DNA from: Puccinellia tenuiflora
Lineage: Eukaryota; Streptophyta; Magnoliopsida; Poales; Poaceae
DNA: 64,000 bases
NCBI GenBank assembly: GCA_012064385.1
Contig: QRDG01000518.1
Coordinates: 1-64,000 of the forward strand
Direction of reading: 5' to 3'
Positions 11,631 through 23,600 of the stretch are shown here, one piece after another (positions within the stretch are counted from its first letter, which is position 1; each line of letters opens with the position of its first letter). The position numbers were made by a program, and so were the translations under genes. The notes below the pieces were generated by a model. It made no database searches and was not told the DNA's origin. It was given only the letters and a program-made list of their open reading frames with translations.

Positions 11631-13156
11631 TGTGACACCCCCCCTCTGACACATGTTGCCAGAGAGGCGGTCGCCCCGTGCGCCAGCCCAGGATATCCGG
11701 ACGCACGTTACGACAATGCAACATAGCGGAAATATCATTACACAATCAGGCCCAGAGGGCTACAAATGATTTTACGTGACCATCAAGGCATGAAAAATTA
11801 TCATGGCCAAGTATGGCACGGGACAGAGTTTTAACTGGCAGCGGAAGTCATAGATTCGGCAACGGCTTGGAGGGACTCCTTTCCACATGCATCTGGCTGG
11901 GCTACTGATCCTAGCACGCACTTGCTCCATCTCTTTGCTATAGTAGAAGATGAATCCTCTCAACGTCTGGCCACATGAAAAGCCAGTTTGAGTACAATGA
12001 CGTACTCGCAAGTAAACAACCACAAGACATGAACAGTCAAGAAGTCAGGCAACAAGCAGCAAGTGACAGAAAATAATCTAAACATGGCAAGTGTCTACAT
12101 AGGTAGTCCAAGTGGGTAGCAACAAGGCAGCACAACAAATCATGGCATAAGCAAATAATAGGGGTATCACCAGTACAGAGTCCAAGCCAGGTGGGGTTGG
12201 ATCGTGTACCGGCGATCACACAAAGAGCTTACCTGTGACGAATAACGAGTGTACCCATAGGCACCAAGTATTTTAACATTACCTGTCATCACCACTAGGC
12301 CCAACAGCCTTATCACGTCTGTCAAACTGCTAGGCCCACTGGCCTCAACTTTCTATTCTGGGCAGGCACGGTTGATGTTGGCTCGGGCCTAACTCTAGGC
12401 TACCAACGATCCACGACTCAAGTAACATTCCCTGCATCAGCCTATTGTAATCAGGTTGTTTATCTTTCAAACCGAACTTAAGTTTAACCTCCGGACTCGA
12501 CAAAGGACAATAGTGTGACCGACACTGAACTGTTCCATAACCTAGGAACAATGCTAGCTGCTAGGCGACACACTCTCGAGAGGTTGCAATTACCACCCAT
12601 CTAAATGCACCTTGCTTCGCGACGGCAAGATACACTTACATAACCGTTCATGCCACCAAGACACTCCTTGTATAGCCACCGACTTACCACTCGGGCTAAG
12701 TCTTATGACGAAGTGAATCCGGCACGTCCCCAGCTCATGAGCAATGCCTAGCTCCGGAACCTTCGCAAGACTAGCCCCAACCACAACTATGCAGTATCCG
12801 ACTAGACTTGCCAAGTGAGTAGCATCAAAGGAGGCTTGATAGGTTACATAGGCTATGGCTCTCCCATTTGGGCGACAGTGGTAGTGCGTTCAATGCTCAG
12901 ATTGGTGGCTCTATGGACTGACCCTATCGAAGTTTGGACGGTTGGTTCAATTAATCCAGTTTCTTTCAACAACAATTCCAACAACAGAGGACTAGTCCAA
13001 CACAATAAAGGATTAGTCCAACACAACAATTAAATCATATCAACATGAAACAGATTAGTCCAGTGCAAAACCATAATACCATATCAACATGAAACAGAAA
13101 CAAACTGCACACAATAGTTCAAGTAATATATAGTTAGTTCAATCAATGGTTAGTTT

Positions 13157-13440
13157 CAACCAGGCGATGGCGGAGATATCTCCGACCAGTAACAGCCACA
13201 GGTTGAGTAAAAGAAAATAAAATAGCACAGTCAACCGGGCGATGGCGGAGATAACTCTGACCAGTGACCGCCACAGGTTGAGTAAAAGAAAATAAAATAG
13301 CACAATCAACCAGGCGAGGGCGGAGATAACCCCAACCAGTGACAGCCACGGGTTGAGTAAAATAAAGTAAAATATCACAGTTGGTTAGCGTCAACCGGGC
13401 GATGGCAGAGATGCCTCCGGCCAGTAGCAGCCACAGATCG
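13157..13440. repeat. Minisatellite in LTR, four ~75-bp units
   Basis: The motif caaccgggcgatggcggaga (with variants) recurs at 13157, 13232, 13307 and 13392, giving periods of 75, 75 and 85. Each unit carries a gttgagtaaaa(g)aaaataaaat segment. The same array is present in the other LTR from about 22217. Its minus-strand translation gives a repetitive hydrophobic frame that should not be taken as a gene. Confidence 0.9.
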
Positions 13441-13677
13441 ACTACAAAAGTTAGTGGAGGCGTCCACTCGATCCCGTTCCACCATTCCATTGACTGCGGC
13501 GGTTCCCCCATTCCATCGTCGCCGGAATGGGGAGTGGTGCATGGTACCGTCCAACGCACGTCACAACTCTACAGAAAAGTAGCCGCTTCAATCCACTTGG
13601 GCAGGACCCAACGTGTATTTAGACGGGGTACCGGAACTCAACCCACGGGACATGGGTTTATCGTATTACAGGTATGA

Positions 13678-13806
13678 AACAAAGCCACGATATCTCGTGA
13701 CGCACAGTTGACAGGATGTAAACAAAGCCACGATATCTCGTGACGCACAGTTGACAGGATGTAAACAAAGCCACGATATCTCGTGACGTACAGTTGACAG
13801 GTGATA
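13678..13806. repeat. Minisatellite in LTR, three 43-bp units
   Basis: Three almost perfect copies of a 43-bp unit contain ccacgatatctcgtgacg and gttgacagg. The other LTR carries the same triplet at about 22738-22866, so the array predates insertion of this element. Confidence 0.9.
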
Positions 13807-14934
13807 AGCAATAAAATGCACCTATATGACAGGGTAAAATACAAACAAACAAACAAACACCGTTTGAGTGTTCATAGCAAGTGGTTAGGTTTCCTTCGAA
13901 GATCGACACCCTTTGGCTTAGGGGGTCACGGACACGTCACGGGTTAGGGTCTCGATTTGCTGTCGCGGAATACACCTATGCAAGCATACAGGGGTGCTGA
14001 GCATATAATCATTTTACAAAAATGTAAAACCTATACCACTGGATAGAGCTTTTCAAAACATGAAATTACAAATTTGAATCACCTCAAACAGAGCTACGGT
14101 TAAAAGTTATGGCCGGGCGAAGTATAGTTATCTGCTGCTCACTCGGAAAAAAAAACAGAACAGGCTGTTTTCAGAACCGGGCTGGGCTGCTCGCGTATGT
14201 CCAGAAAATACGCTTTCTCTTACGGAAAGCGGGAATCTGAAAAAAAAGGAATACGTTTTCAGCTAGCCTCATATGGAATGATTGGCCTTCTTCTAGCTTG
14301 TACGCACGGGGGAGCTTGAAAAGAGGCCGATGCCGGCGACGGGCAGCCCGGCTGGGCAGGGGGAGGACGGAGGCAAGGTCACCGCCCCCACCATGGCTGG
14401 GGACGCGCGGGCGTGGACGGGGACGGCCTCCGCGTGCGACGCCCGCGACCACCGCGGTGCGGCCATGGCGGCACACGGAAGGCGACGACATCGGCGAAGG
14501 GCCGGGCTAGGTGCCGCGGCGAGGGCTAGGAGAGGGCCGCCCGCGACGGGGGCGGCCACGCCCGGCCTGCCGCGCCCGTGGGAGATGGACAGGGATGCCG
14601 GGGACCGCGGGAGTTGACGCCGTGGTCGACGGGGTGTCGACCATGGCTGCCCTCTGGAGGCGATGGTGGCGGCGACAGAGTGGGCCAGGGGCCATGCCGT
14701 TGGTGGGGATGGAGCCTCCATGCTCCACCTCAGCCGAGGGTGGTCTCCAAGGCGATGGAGGTGGCCGGGAGGCGTCGTGCCGAGCTCGGCCGTACGGCCG
14801 TACGGCCATGGCGGCTTGAGCGCGTCAACGTCCACGGTCGTTTTCGAGCCGCTAGCAAACCTTGCTCTATTGTCGAATGGGGAGGCAGAGGAGAGGATGG
14901 GTGTGGCGTCCACGGGTGGGGGCTCGAGCTGCTC

Positions 14935-14943
14935 TTTTTATAA
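14935..14943 (-). promoter_or_regulatory. LTR promoter TATA box
   Basis: On minus the sequence is CTTATAAAAAG, a strong plant TATA match. It lies about 1.2 kb into the LTR in element sense, which would make U3 about 1.2 kb and leave more than 3 kb for R-U5. It is preserved in both LTRs. Function is inferred from position and sequence only. Confidence 0.6.
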
Positions 14944-16157
14944 GCTAGGGACGAGGAGGCAACGGGTTGCGTCACTTCAACGCAACGACATAGTTCAAGG
15001 ATAAGATCGGAGAACTGGATAGGGAGGTCGAGCTGGACGCACAGGGATCTACAGGGAAGCTACTGTGCGGAGGATTAGGCAGGGTTTAGGGCTAAGCAAG
15101 TTTATGTCATGCCAAAGCGCGTGTTCGGGACGTCCAGAGCGCGACGCGAGCGACATCGTCGCGTTCCCGCCGACCCGGAGCACCAAAATCAAAACGGTTC
15201 ACGCCACTGGGTTTGTAAAGGCGAGGGCAACACAACCAAACAAGAAACATTCAAAGGCTCCACCTTTTCTGTTTAGAATTTTCAGAAAACCGAAGGTATA
15301 CCAACATCATCGATGAAATGACCAAGGTCTTGCACATCTCATAAAAATCCCCAAAAATTCACAGTAGGCTAGAATAGGTGTATATAGTATGTGTGTGAAG
15401 TTTGAGCTCAATTGGGTACATGGAGGTTGGTCAAATAATTTGGTGTCCAAGAATGCCCTGATGGCTTGGGTATGCGAAGTGCACTTACTCAAATGATATG
15501 GGCCTGATATTGTGGATATGGGGTTGTGTATGGGATCTTGTCAACTTGGCACAGTACCAGTGCCAAATGAATTTTGTAGCTAGGGGTTGCTTTGGAAATT
15601 GCTATTAGGCATGAAAAGGGCATTACAAGGAAGTACCTCAAATATTGCTCAAATGAGGTTGGGCCAATGGAGTGAAATGTTCAGGAGGTTAAATCATGTA
15701 CCTCGCCAAAATTGCAGATTTTTTTTGGATGAGTGGAAGGTGTCCAGGTAATTTTTGGATTGAAAATGGCATAATAGGAAATATGAATAAACTTGGAATT
15801 ATTGCATGGGACTACAGAATATTTCCATGGGAGTGATGTATATGTATGAGGGAACCATGTGGTGGCTTGGTGGAATTTATTTCAAGCTACAATTGTGGTG
15901 GTGGCTTTGGTAGGATGGATGGGAGGGGTTTTGGAATGTTCAAATGGAACCAATGTTCGACAAACAAAAACACCGACTTGGGAATATGGTGGAGGTTGAC
16001 AAGGATCGAGGATCATTGGGAAAATTTCTAAGAGAGCGAAACCAAAGTCAAATCAAAGACCATCTGGTTCAAAGAAAACATTTTGAAAATAGAAAAAGTT
16101 TTTCAGGAGTGGGAAAACACCACTAAAATTAGGGACAAATTTTCGGGATGCTACAAA

Positions 16158-16175
16158 CCTTCCCCCCTTAAAAAG
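16158..16175 (-). other. Polypurine tract of the LARD-like element
   Basis: On minus the bases next to the 3' LTR read TTTTTAAGGGGGGAAGG followed by the LTR start TGTAGCATCC. Such a tract primes plus-strand DNA synthesis in LTR retrotransposons. Together with the primer site at the other end it fixes the minus orientation. Confidence 0.8.
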
Positions 16176-17121
16176 AATCTCGTCCCGAGATTCGGAGACT
16201 AATAGAGATTCCCGGGGTTATACAAGATATTTCCTGTATGGTTTAATACACCCCTATATTTAAAATATTTTAAAACTTTTTCTACACAATACTAGAGTGT
16301 AGCACACAAAAGGATCAACACTCCGCGGGATATTTTGCTAGAACAAATATTACCAAAGCTTGATATTTTTATCACACTCGATGCATTCTAAGGATGGCAT
16401 GGCAGGGGCTCATGAAATCAGTCAACATAGGATTTGCTATTATGGTTTAAAAGAAATAAATCTAAGGTTTTAGTTCAACCAACACAAACATGGCAAAATC
16501 AAACAAGATCTACACACAGATCGTCACTCAATACCCTGGATTTAACTTGGGCAAATAATTACCCAATTTTTGTAAAACAAAATGTTAGGGATATGCTAAA
16601 CATGTCCCTTGTCTAGAAATTTTTTTTTTTGAAAAGTTGTATACACCTTTTCCAGTATACATAGGTTTGGAAAAAAATAGGGTTTCTTTCTAAAAGAAAA
16701 CATCTTGGTCGCCAAAAATTGACTTACAGACACTGTGGGGTAGGGCCATCCCCAAAATCATTTTAGCAAAATTTTCCCTACGAAACACTGGAGAGACGAG
16801 GGACGGATCTCCTGAGAAAAGGATAGATGCACACCGAGGGTTATCTTCTTACTCGCAGACATGTGGGTCCGGGGTCCACCTGGCAGTTTCTTTTTTTTCC
16901 TTTCTATCTTCTTCTTCTTCGAAGTATCTACCTCCGTACCTAGCTGACTCCGAGTGCGCGAAGCACTCTCCTGCGGCACTGCTGCGTGTGCGGTCCAATT
17001 ACGCGGCGGCCATCACGGCTTTGGATGCCTCAATGATTTCGCGCCAATTTGGCGAGCACTGCTCGCGATTCCTCTCATTTCCCCCGCGAGGCCGAGCTAG
17101 GGAGCGGCGTCTGAGCTCAGG

Positions 17122-17128
17122 CTATAAA
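17122..17128 (+). promoter_or_regulatory. TATA-like box upstream of an antisense frame
   Basis: CTATAAA lies 39 bases upstream of the ATG at 17167, so a transcript starting about 25-30 bases downstream of the box would have a very short leader. It is antisense to the surrounding element. Promoter activity is inference. Confidence 0.45.
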
Positions 17129-17166
17129 CGGGGGTCTCTGAAATTCCTTCTTATTCTACTACTACC

Positions 17167-17559
17167 ATGGGTTTCCTTTCAGCAATCTTCGACGAATTTT
17201 ACGCGCATCGAGAGGGAGCGGGCTTCGTCAAGCAGGTGTTCGTCGTCGTGATATTTTGGATCACGGTTTCAGTGGTGGTAGCACTGTTGTATGCAGTAGC
17301 GGTTATCCTGTTCGTGGCTCTATACGACTGGTGGTACAGCACTGGTGGTGGTGCTGCCGCGGTGCCGGCAATGGGCGAGCTGGAGGGGCTGGCTGCGGGC
17401 GAGCAGGTGATGCTGCCGCTGGTGGCTGATGCAGCGGTTCATCCGGCTGGAGGGCAGTTGGCGGCTCGTGCCATCTGTCGTCGTCGCGCGGCTCGTGACC
17501 TAGCTTTAGGTGAGCCTGGCTCATCTTCAGGTGGCGCCACTGAGCGCGAGAGGGAGTAG
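17167..17559 (+). CDS. Putative antisense ORF in the LARD-like element, single-pass membrane protein
   Basis: The frame encodes 130 residues on the strand opposite to the retrotransposon. The ATG has a favourable plant/animal-type context (accATGG) and follows a TATA-like box at 17122. Residues 1-22 are a short polar N-terminus (MGFLSAIFDEFYAHREGAGF). Residues 23-52 are strongly hydrophobic (QVFVVVIFWITVSVVVALLY onward), enough for one membrane span. The rest is Ala/Gly-rich and ends with an Arg-rich stretch and an acidic tail. After the stop the DNA becomes T/GT-rich, as in a plant 3' UTR. I recognise no family. Antisense frames are known in other plant Ty3/gypsy groups (Ogre/Tat and Grande), but I cannot say this one is related. 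It could also be a captured host fragment or chance. Confidence 0.45.
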   Translation: MGFLSAIFDEFYAHREGAGFVKQVFVVVIFWITVSVVVALLYAVAVILFVALYDWWYSTGGGAAAVPAMGELEGLAAGEQVMLPLVADAAVHPAGGQLAARAICRRRAARDLALGEPGSSSGGATERERE

Positions 17560-20500
17560 GATTTCTGGAGGTGCTCTCTTGTATCCGTACTGAGGTAGTC
17601 GTAGTGTGGTACGTTGGAGTAGAACTAGTATCATCTGTTTATGAAATTCTCCTTATGTACTGAACTCAGTTGATGTACTAGATTTGGTTCCCCTGTTGAT
17701 TTAGATCCAGATTTGCCTTCTTCAGATTTTTCCTTAGCTATCGCAGATCTGTTTTTGCAGCAGAGGGAATTGCAGAGGCACTATCATACGGATAGTAGAA
17801 CTTGCTACTCGGGGAAAATATCATTTTAGAAAGCAATGCTGCATTTTATGGCCCCAAAAATTTGAAGCAGCATGGCACAATCATTTCAACCATTCTGGTT
17901 AACAAGCACGCAACGACTACTAAACACTCGACACAAAAAAAAAATTAAACTAAAGGAAACAACATGATATTCCCTCATGTGTCAACCAAGTGGTTAACTA
18001 GAGGTTAGAAACACCAAGTTTTGTATAGGGTTGGCTCTCACCAAGCAGAAAAGCAAACAACGCAAACACGCATACAAGCAAACACAGGAATCACAAACAA
18101 TCTCACAACTTATAAGCGCCACTCAGGCTAAACTAAACGGATCTTACTCCGCTTGACTGTCCTTCCCAGATGGTGGGGTGCGGCCAAGCCGGAGAGTGGT
18201 GTCCACGTCCCCTTCTTCCGCAAGGTCGGAGGACACAAGAACACCTTCGAGGATCGGACCCTGCTCTGGGACTCGTCGGGATGGGCCGGGATCTACAAGT
18301 CCGCTACGCCGATCTTGCCTACGGGAGAGAGTAGGTGTGCTTTCCCCTAGGTATTGATGTAGGCGGGCACGGCTGAGGTTCCTCCTTGTTGTCGCGAGCT
18401 CCTCCATCTAGAAGTTGTTGAGGTTCGTCATTGCGATGGCGTAGGCGACTTGGTTGATTAGTGCTGGGTCGGACTCTTTGGAGACGTCAGCTTGGACCAT
18501 CTCTCCACGGGGCTGTGGTCTGGCCGGAATGTAGTAGAACTCCCAAGTTTTAGCCAGCAGGGGTTCGGAGGACCGAAGACGAACGAGGCATTCCCAGTAT
18601 AACGCCCCAAGATCGGTACTATGCAGACTTGAGCATTCCCACCAAATTCGCATAATAACGATCCATAGACGCCCACCAGGCATAACGTGCATGTCGCAAC
18701 ACACACGTTATGCGGGTGGAATTGTGATAACATTACAACAGTTCTCGATGAAACCCACAAAGAAACATATATACAACAACGACTCACCGAGTCACGAACA
18801 AAAGATACAATACAAAGATCCAAAATAACAACAGAAGTGGTTAGCGTCCGGCTACGGACAAGAAACAAATTGGACTAAGAGTCCTGAAGATAAACGAAGG
18901 CACCATATCCCTGCCCAGGCCAAGCCGGTGGGATTCCCAAGCTAACGTCATCAGACTTCAAACCTGTCGGCTGCATTGGAATAGCAGCCCCGAAGGGGTC
19001 AGTACTATAAACAGTACTGGCAAGTAATTCTCACAAGATATCAAAACTGGAATTCCGAGGAAGGGGGTTAGCGATTGAGGGGCGGCAAGCAGCACTAACA
19101 ACTTATAGAGACACGCTACAACTTTCCGTCTATCAGAGAAAAGGTAAGAGAGCGCATAAGAAACCAACTATACTACTCACCATAACAAAAACCCGCCCAA
19201 GTATTACTCCCTCGATCAACCACCCACGAGGAAGCAATCAGGACAACTCACATGGTGGACAAGTTTTATGGGTTATTATTCAAGTGATCTATCTTACTAG
19301 TCAAGTTATAATCATTAGGTGCAAGTTGTCTATGATCTTTTTAGCCAGCGCATTTCACCAAGTCCTCCATAACCGCGGACACGGCTTTTCGAAAAGATTT
19401 CACCCTGCAGGGATGCACCAATGAACCCACACGCATCGAAACACTCGCTTAGAGGTGTACCGGTGGAGCGTTCGACGCAATACTTCCCTTCTCTACAAAC
19501 AAGTCCAGGGAGCCACCTAGCTAGGTCTGATCCACCTTGAGAGTCCGGCCGAAGCTTCGAGGTGGGCCTAACCGATGCGTGGACGGTGTCGGGAGGAACA
19601 CTCATACGATTGCCCTCCTTCCACATGCGATAAATGCCACATGCCGCAAGACCTACTGAAACACCCGAACTACTTGTGGCATCTGGACAGGTTTGAGGAT
19701 CCGGTAATAGATTGCGGGGAGGCCCATAGAACTCCCACATGTGGTTAGTGCGCTCAGTCTTGGATCAGCGAAAAAGAACTCGGATCCTAGGCGACACTAG
19801 CAGAACAAATCACCACGATTGGCCTTCCGCCGGTGCCTTATCTTTATTCCCATCGCAACAGAAATTAAAGATTACCATTTTAGTTGAGCCTAGCTATCAT
19901 ATTATCAACAAGACTAGATAAAAGAGATAACAGGACTCAAGCAAAGCACCTAAGCATGCACTACGACTCGCAAGGCTAACAAGGTAAACAAACAACAGGT
20001 TAATAGGATGTGGAGGTGTGGCTATATCATGGCTGCCAGGTAAACATGCAAATAGGATCGGGACACAAGCATCGTGACATAAGGCTAGCAAGGAACAAAA
20101 GATAGGACGAGTAAGAGACAGAAAACAAGCAAAGATAGCAAGGGAGTATCACTTGCCTGCATTTCGGTAGAGGTAGCAGAACCTGTCGTTGCTCACATCA
20201 ACTCATCGGCCTATCCCAAAGAAGCAACGAACACTGGAAACGCAAAAGATGCATTTTACTACTACGGCAAAAGAAGCGGCATGTTGATGACATGATGCAT
20301 GACAAATTAAATGTGATCCAATTTTATTCCCTAACACATGGCAAAGCATTTTAAATGGGATCGGTGCACATGGGGTGGCTGCGCCGGAGCTGGCGAGGGT
20401 GGGTTATAAAGCAACTAGGACAGTGGTTTCCATTTTACTGGGTAAGGTCGATTTCTTCTCATGGAAGAAACCGGCTAGTCTTGTTGGGCAAGATTGGGAC

Positions 20501-20631
20501 AGGTCCTACTGCACCAACTGTTGACCAACACCGGCCGTGTCGGTTAGGCAGGAATGGGTTAAATCCATCGAGTCATTGTCGGGCAAAAGTAAGGGTGGAC
20601 TTTCCATGCTAGGGTATTCTACAGCCAGCCT

Positions 20632-20646
20632 GGTGCTCTGATACCA
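20632..20646 (-). other. Primer-binding site, initiator Met-tRNA type
   Basis: On minus the sequence is TGGTATCAGAGCACC, matching the complement of the 3' end of plant initiator Met-tRNA over its first 12 bases. It lies five bases from the inner edge of the LTR at 20652. This is the primer used by Tekay/Del and many Copia elements. Confidence 0.88.
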
Positions 20647-20651
20647 TGCTC

Positions 20652-23600
20652 TGTGACACCCCCCTCTGACACATGTTGCCAGAGAGGCGGTCGCCCCGTG
20701 CGCCAGCCCAGGATATCCGGACGCACGTTACGACAATGCAACATAGCGGAAATATCATTACACAATCAGGCCCAGGGGGATACAAATGATTTTACGTGAC
20801 CATCAAGGCATGAAAAATTATCATGGCCAAGTATGGCACGGGACAGAGTTTTAACTGGCAGCGGAAGTCATAGATTCGGCAACGGCTTGGAGGGACTCCT
20901 TTCCACAGGCATCTGGCCGGGCTACTGATCCTAGCACGCTCTTGCTCCATCTCTTTGCTATAGTAGAAGATGAATCCTCTCAACGTCTGGCCACATGAAA
21001 AGACAGTTTGAGTACAATGACGTACTCGTAAGTAATCAACCACAAGACATGAACAGTCAAGAAGTCAGGCAACAAGCAGCTAGCAATAGAAAATAATCTA
21101 AACATGGCAAGTGTCTACTTATGGTAGTCCAAGTGGGTAGCAACAAGGCAGCACAACAAATCATGACATAAGCAAATAACAGGGGTATCACCAGTACAGA
21201 GTCCAAGCCAGGTGGGGTTGGATCGTGTACCGGCGATCACACAAAGAGCTTACCTGTGATGAATAACGAGTGTACCCATTGGTACCAAGTATTTTAACAT
21301 CACCTGTCATCACCACTAGGCCCAACGGCCTTATCACGTCTGTCAAACTGCTAGGCCCACTGGCCTCAACTTTCCATTCTGGGCAGGCACGGTTGATGTT
21401 GGCTCGCGCCTAACTCTAGGCTCCCAACGATCACACCGTCACCCCGAACACGGGTAACCATCCACGACTCAAATAACATTCCCTACATCAGCCTATTGTA
21501 ATCAGGTTTTTTATCTTTCAAACCGAACTTAAGTTTAACCTCCGGACTCGACAAAGGACAATAGTGTGACCGACACTGAACTGTTCCATAACCTAGGAAC
21601 AAGGCTAGCTACTAGGCGACACACTTTCGAGAGGTTATAGTTACCACCTATCTAAATGCACCTTGCTTCGCAACGGCAAGATACACTTATATAACCGTTC
21701 ATGCTACCAAGACACTCCTATTATAGCCACCGACTTACCACTCAGGCTAAGTCTTATGACGAAGTGAATCCGGCACGTCCCCAACTCATGGGCAACGCCT
21801 AGCTCCAGAACCTTCGCAAGACTAGCCCCGACCACAACTATGCACTATCCGACTAGACTTGCCAAGTGGATAGCATCAAAGGAGGCTTGATAGGTTACAT
21901 AGGCTATGGCTCTCCCATTTGGGCGACAGTGGTAGTGCGTTCAATGCTCAGATTGGTGGCACTATGGACTGACCCTATCGAAGTTTGGAGGGTTGGTTCA
22001 ATTAATCCAGTTTCTTTCAACAACAATTCCAACAACAGAGGATTAGTCCAACACAATAAAGGATTAGTCCAACACAACAATTATAAAATCATATCAACAT
22101 GAAACAGATTAGTCCAGTGAAAAACCATAATAGCATATCAACATGAAACAGAAACAGAAACAAACTGCACACAATATTTCAAGCAATATATAGTTAGTTC
22201 AATCAATGGTTAGTTTCAATCGGACGATGGCGGAGATATCTCCGACCAGTGATAGCCACAGATTGAGTAAAAGAAAATAAAATAGCACGGTCAACCGGGC
22301 GATGGCGGAGATAACTCTGACCAGTGAAAGACACAGGTTGAGTAAAAGAAAATAAAATAGCACAATCAACCGGGCGAGGGCGGAGATAACCCCGACCAGT
22401 GACAGCCATGGGTTGAGTAAAAGAAAGTAAAACAGCATAGTTGGTTAGCGTCAACCGGGCGATGGCGGAGATGCCTCCGGCCAGTAGCAGCCACAGATCA
22501 ACTACAAAAGTTAGTGGAGGCGTCCACGCGATCCCGTTCCACCATTTCATTGACTGCGGCGGTTCCCCCAGTCCATCGTAACCGGAATGGGGAGTGGTGC
22601 ATGGTACCGTCCAACGCACGCCACAACTCTACAGAAAAGTAGCCGCTTCAATCCATTTGGGCAGGACCCAACGTGTATTTAGACGGGGTACCGGAACTCA
22701 ACCCATGAGATATGGGTTTATCGTATTACAGGTATGAAACAAAGCCACGATATCTCGTGACGCACAGTTGACAGGATGTAAACAAAGCCACGATATCTCG
22801 TGACGCACAGTTGACAGGATGTAAACAAAGCCACGATATCTCGTGACGTACAGTTGACAGGTGATAAGCAATAAAATGCACCTATATGACAGGGTAAAAT
22901 ACAAACAAACACCGTTTGAGTGTTCATAGCAAGTGGTTAGGTTTCCTTCGAAGATCGACACCCTTTGGCTTAGGGGGTCACGGACACGTCACGGGTTAGG
23001 GTCTCGATTTGCTGTCGCGGAATACACCTATGCAAGCATACAGGGGTGCTGAGCATATAATCATTTTACAAAAATGTAAAACCTATACCACTGGATAGAG
23101 CTTTTCAAAACATGAAATTACAAATTTGAATCACCTCAAACAGAGCTACGGTTAAAAAGTTATGGCCGGGCGAAGTATAGTTATCTGCTGCTCACTCGGA
23201 AAAAAAAACAGAACAGGCTGTTTTCAGAACCGGGCTGGGCTGCTCGCATGTGTCCAGGAAATATGCTTTCTCTTACGGAAAGCGGGAATCTGAAAAAAAA
23301 AAGGGAATACGTTATCAACTAGCCTCATATGGAATGATTGGCCTTCTTCTAGCTTGTACGCACGGGGGGGCTTGAGGAGAGGCCGATACCGGCGACGGGC
23401 AGCCCGGCTGGGCAGGGGGAGGACGGAGGCGAGGTCACCGCCCCCACCATGGCTGGGGACACGCGGGCGTGGACGGGGACGGCCTCCGCGTGCGACGCCC
23501 GCGACCACCACGGTGCGGCCATGGCGGCACACGAAAGGCGACGACGTCGGCGAAGGGGCGGGCTAGGTGCCGCGGTGAGGGCTAGGAGAGGGACGCCGGC

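Larger units (their letters stand above)
11631..16155 (-). repeat. 3' LTR (in element sense) of the LARD-like element
   Basis: This is a 4,525-bp LTR nearly identical to 20652-25194. It contains two minisatellites (about 13157-13440 and 13678-13806), a GC-rich block (14290-14930) and, on minus, a TATA box. Differences from the other copy are small indels and scattered substitutions; for example, 33 bp present near 21434-21466 are absent here. I judge the copies a few percent apart by eye, meaning an insertion that is old but not ancient. Confidence 0.92.
16156..20651 (-). other. Interior of the LARD-like element, no polyprotein
   Basis: Read on minus, the interior starts at the primer site (20632-20646) and ends at the polypurine tract. 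No gag-pol motif is found in any frame. The open frames near 18458-18868 and 19330-19740 (minus) are moderate in length, overlap each other in other frames and match nothing I recognise. One plus-strand frame (17167-17559) is described separately. Near 18597 the sequence tataacgccccaagatcgg resembles the end of a different Tekay-type LTR, so part of the interior may be a further nested or recombined piece. Confidence 0.7.

Noticed and set aside
13139..13559. Hydrophobic minus-strand frames with repeated LLLNLW/FYFLLL segments (also at 22199-22619)
   Set aside because: They are translations of the 75-bp minisatellite in the LTR; the repetition comes from DNA, not from a protein family.
13678..13806. 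Three regularly spaced repeats, considered as a CRISPR array
   Set aside because: The units are contiguous without unique spacers, and the DNA is eukaryotic nuclear.
14293..14913. Long Pro/Ala/Arg-rich minus-strand frame in the GC-rich LTR block, also in the other LTR at about 23349-23882
   Set aside because: The first codon is not ATG, the composition is what high GC gives on any frame, and frames are open on both strands. The two LTR copies differ by 7- and 8-base gaps that happen to sum to a multiple of three.
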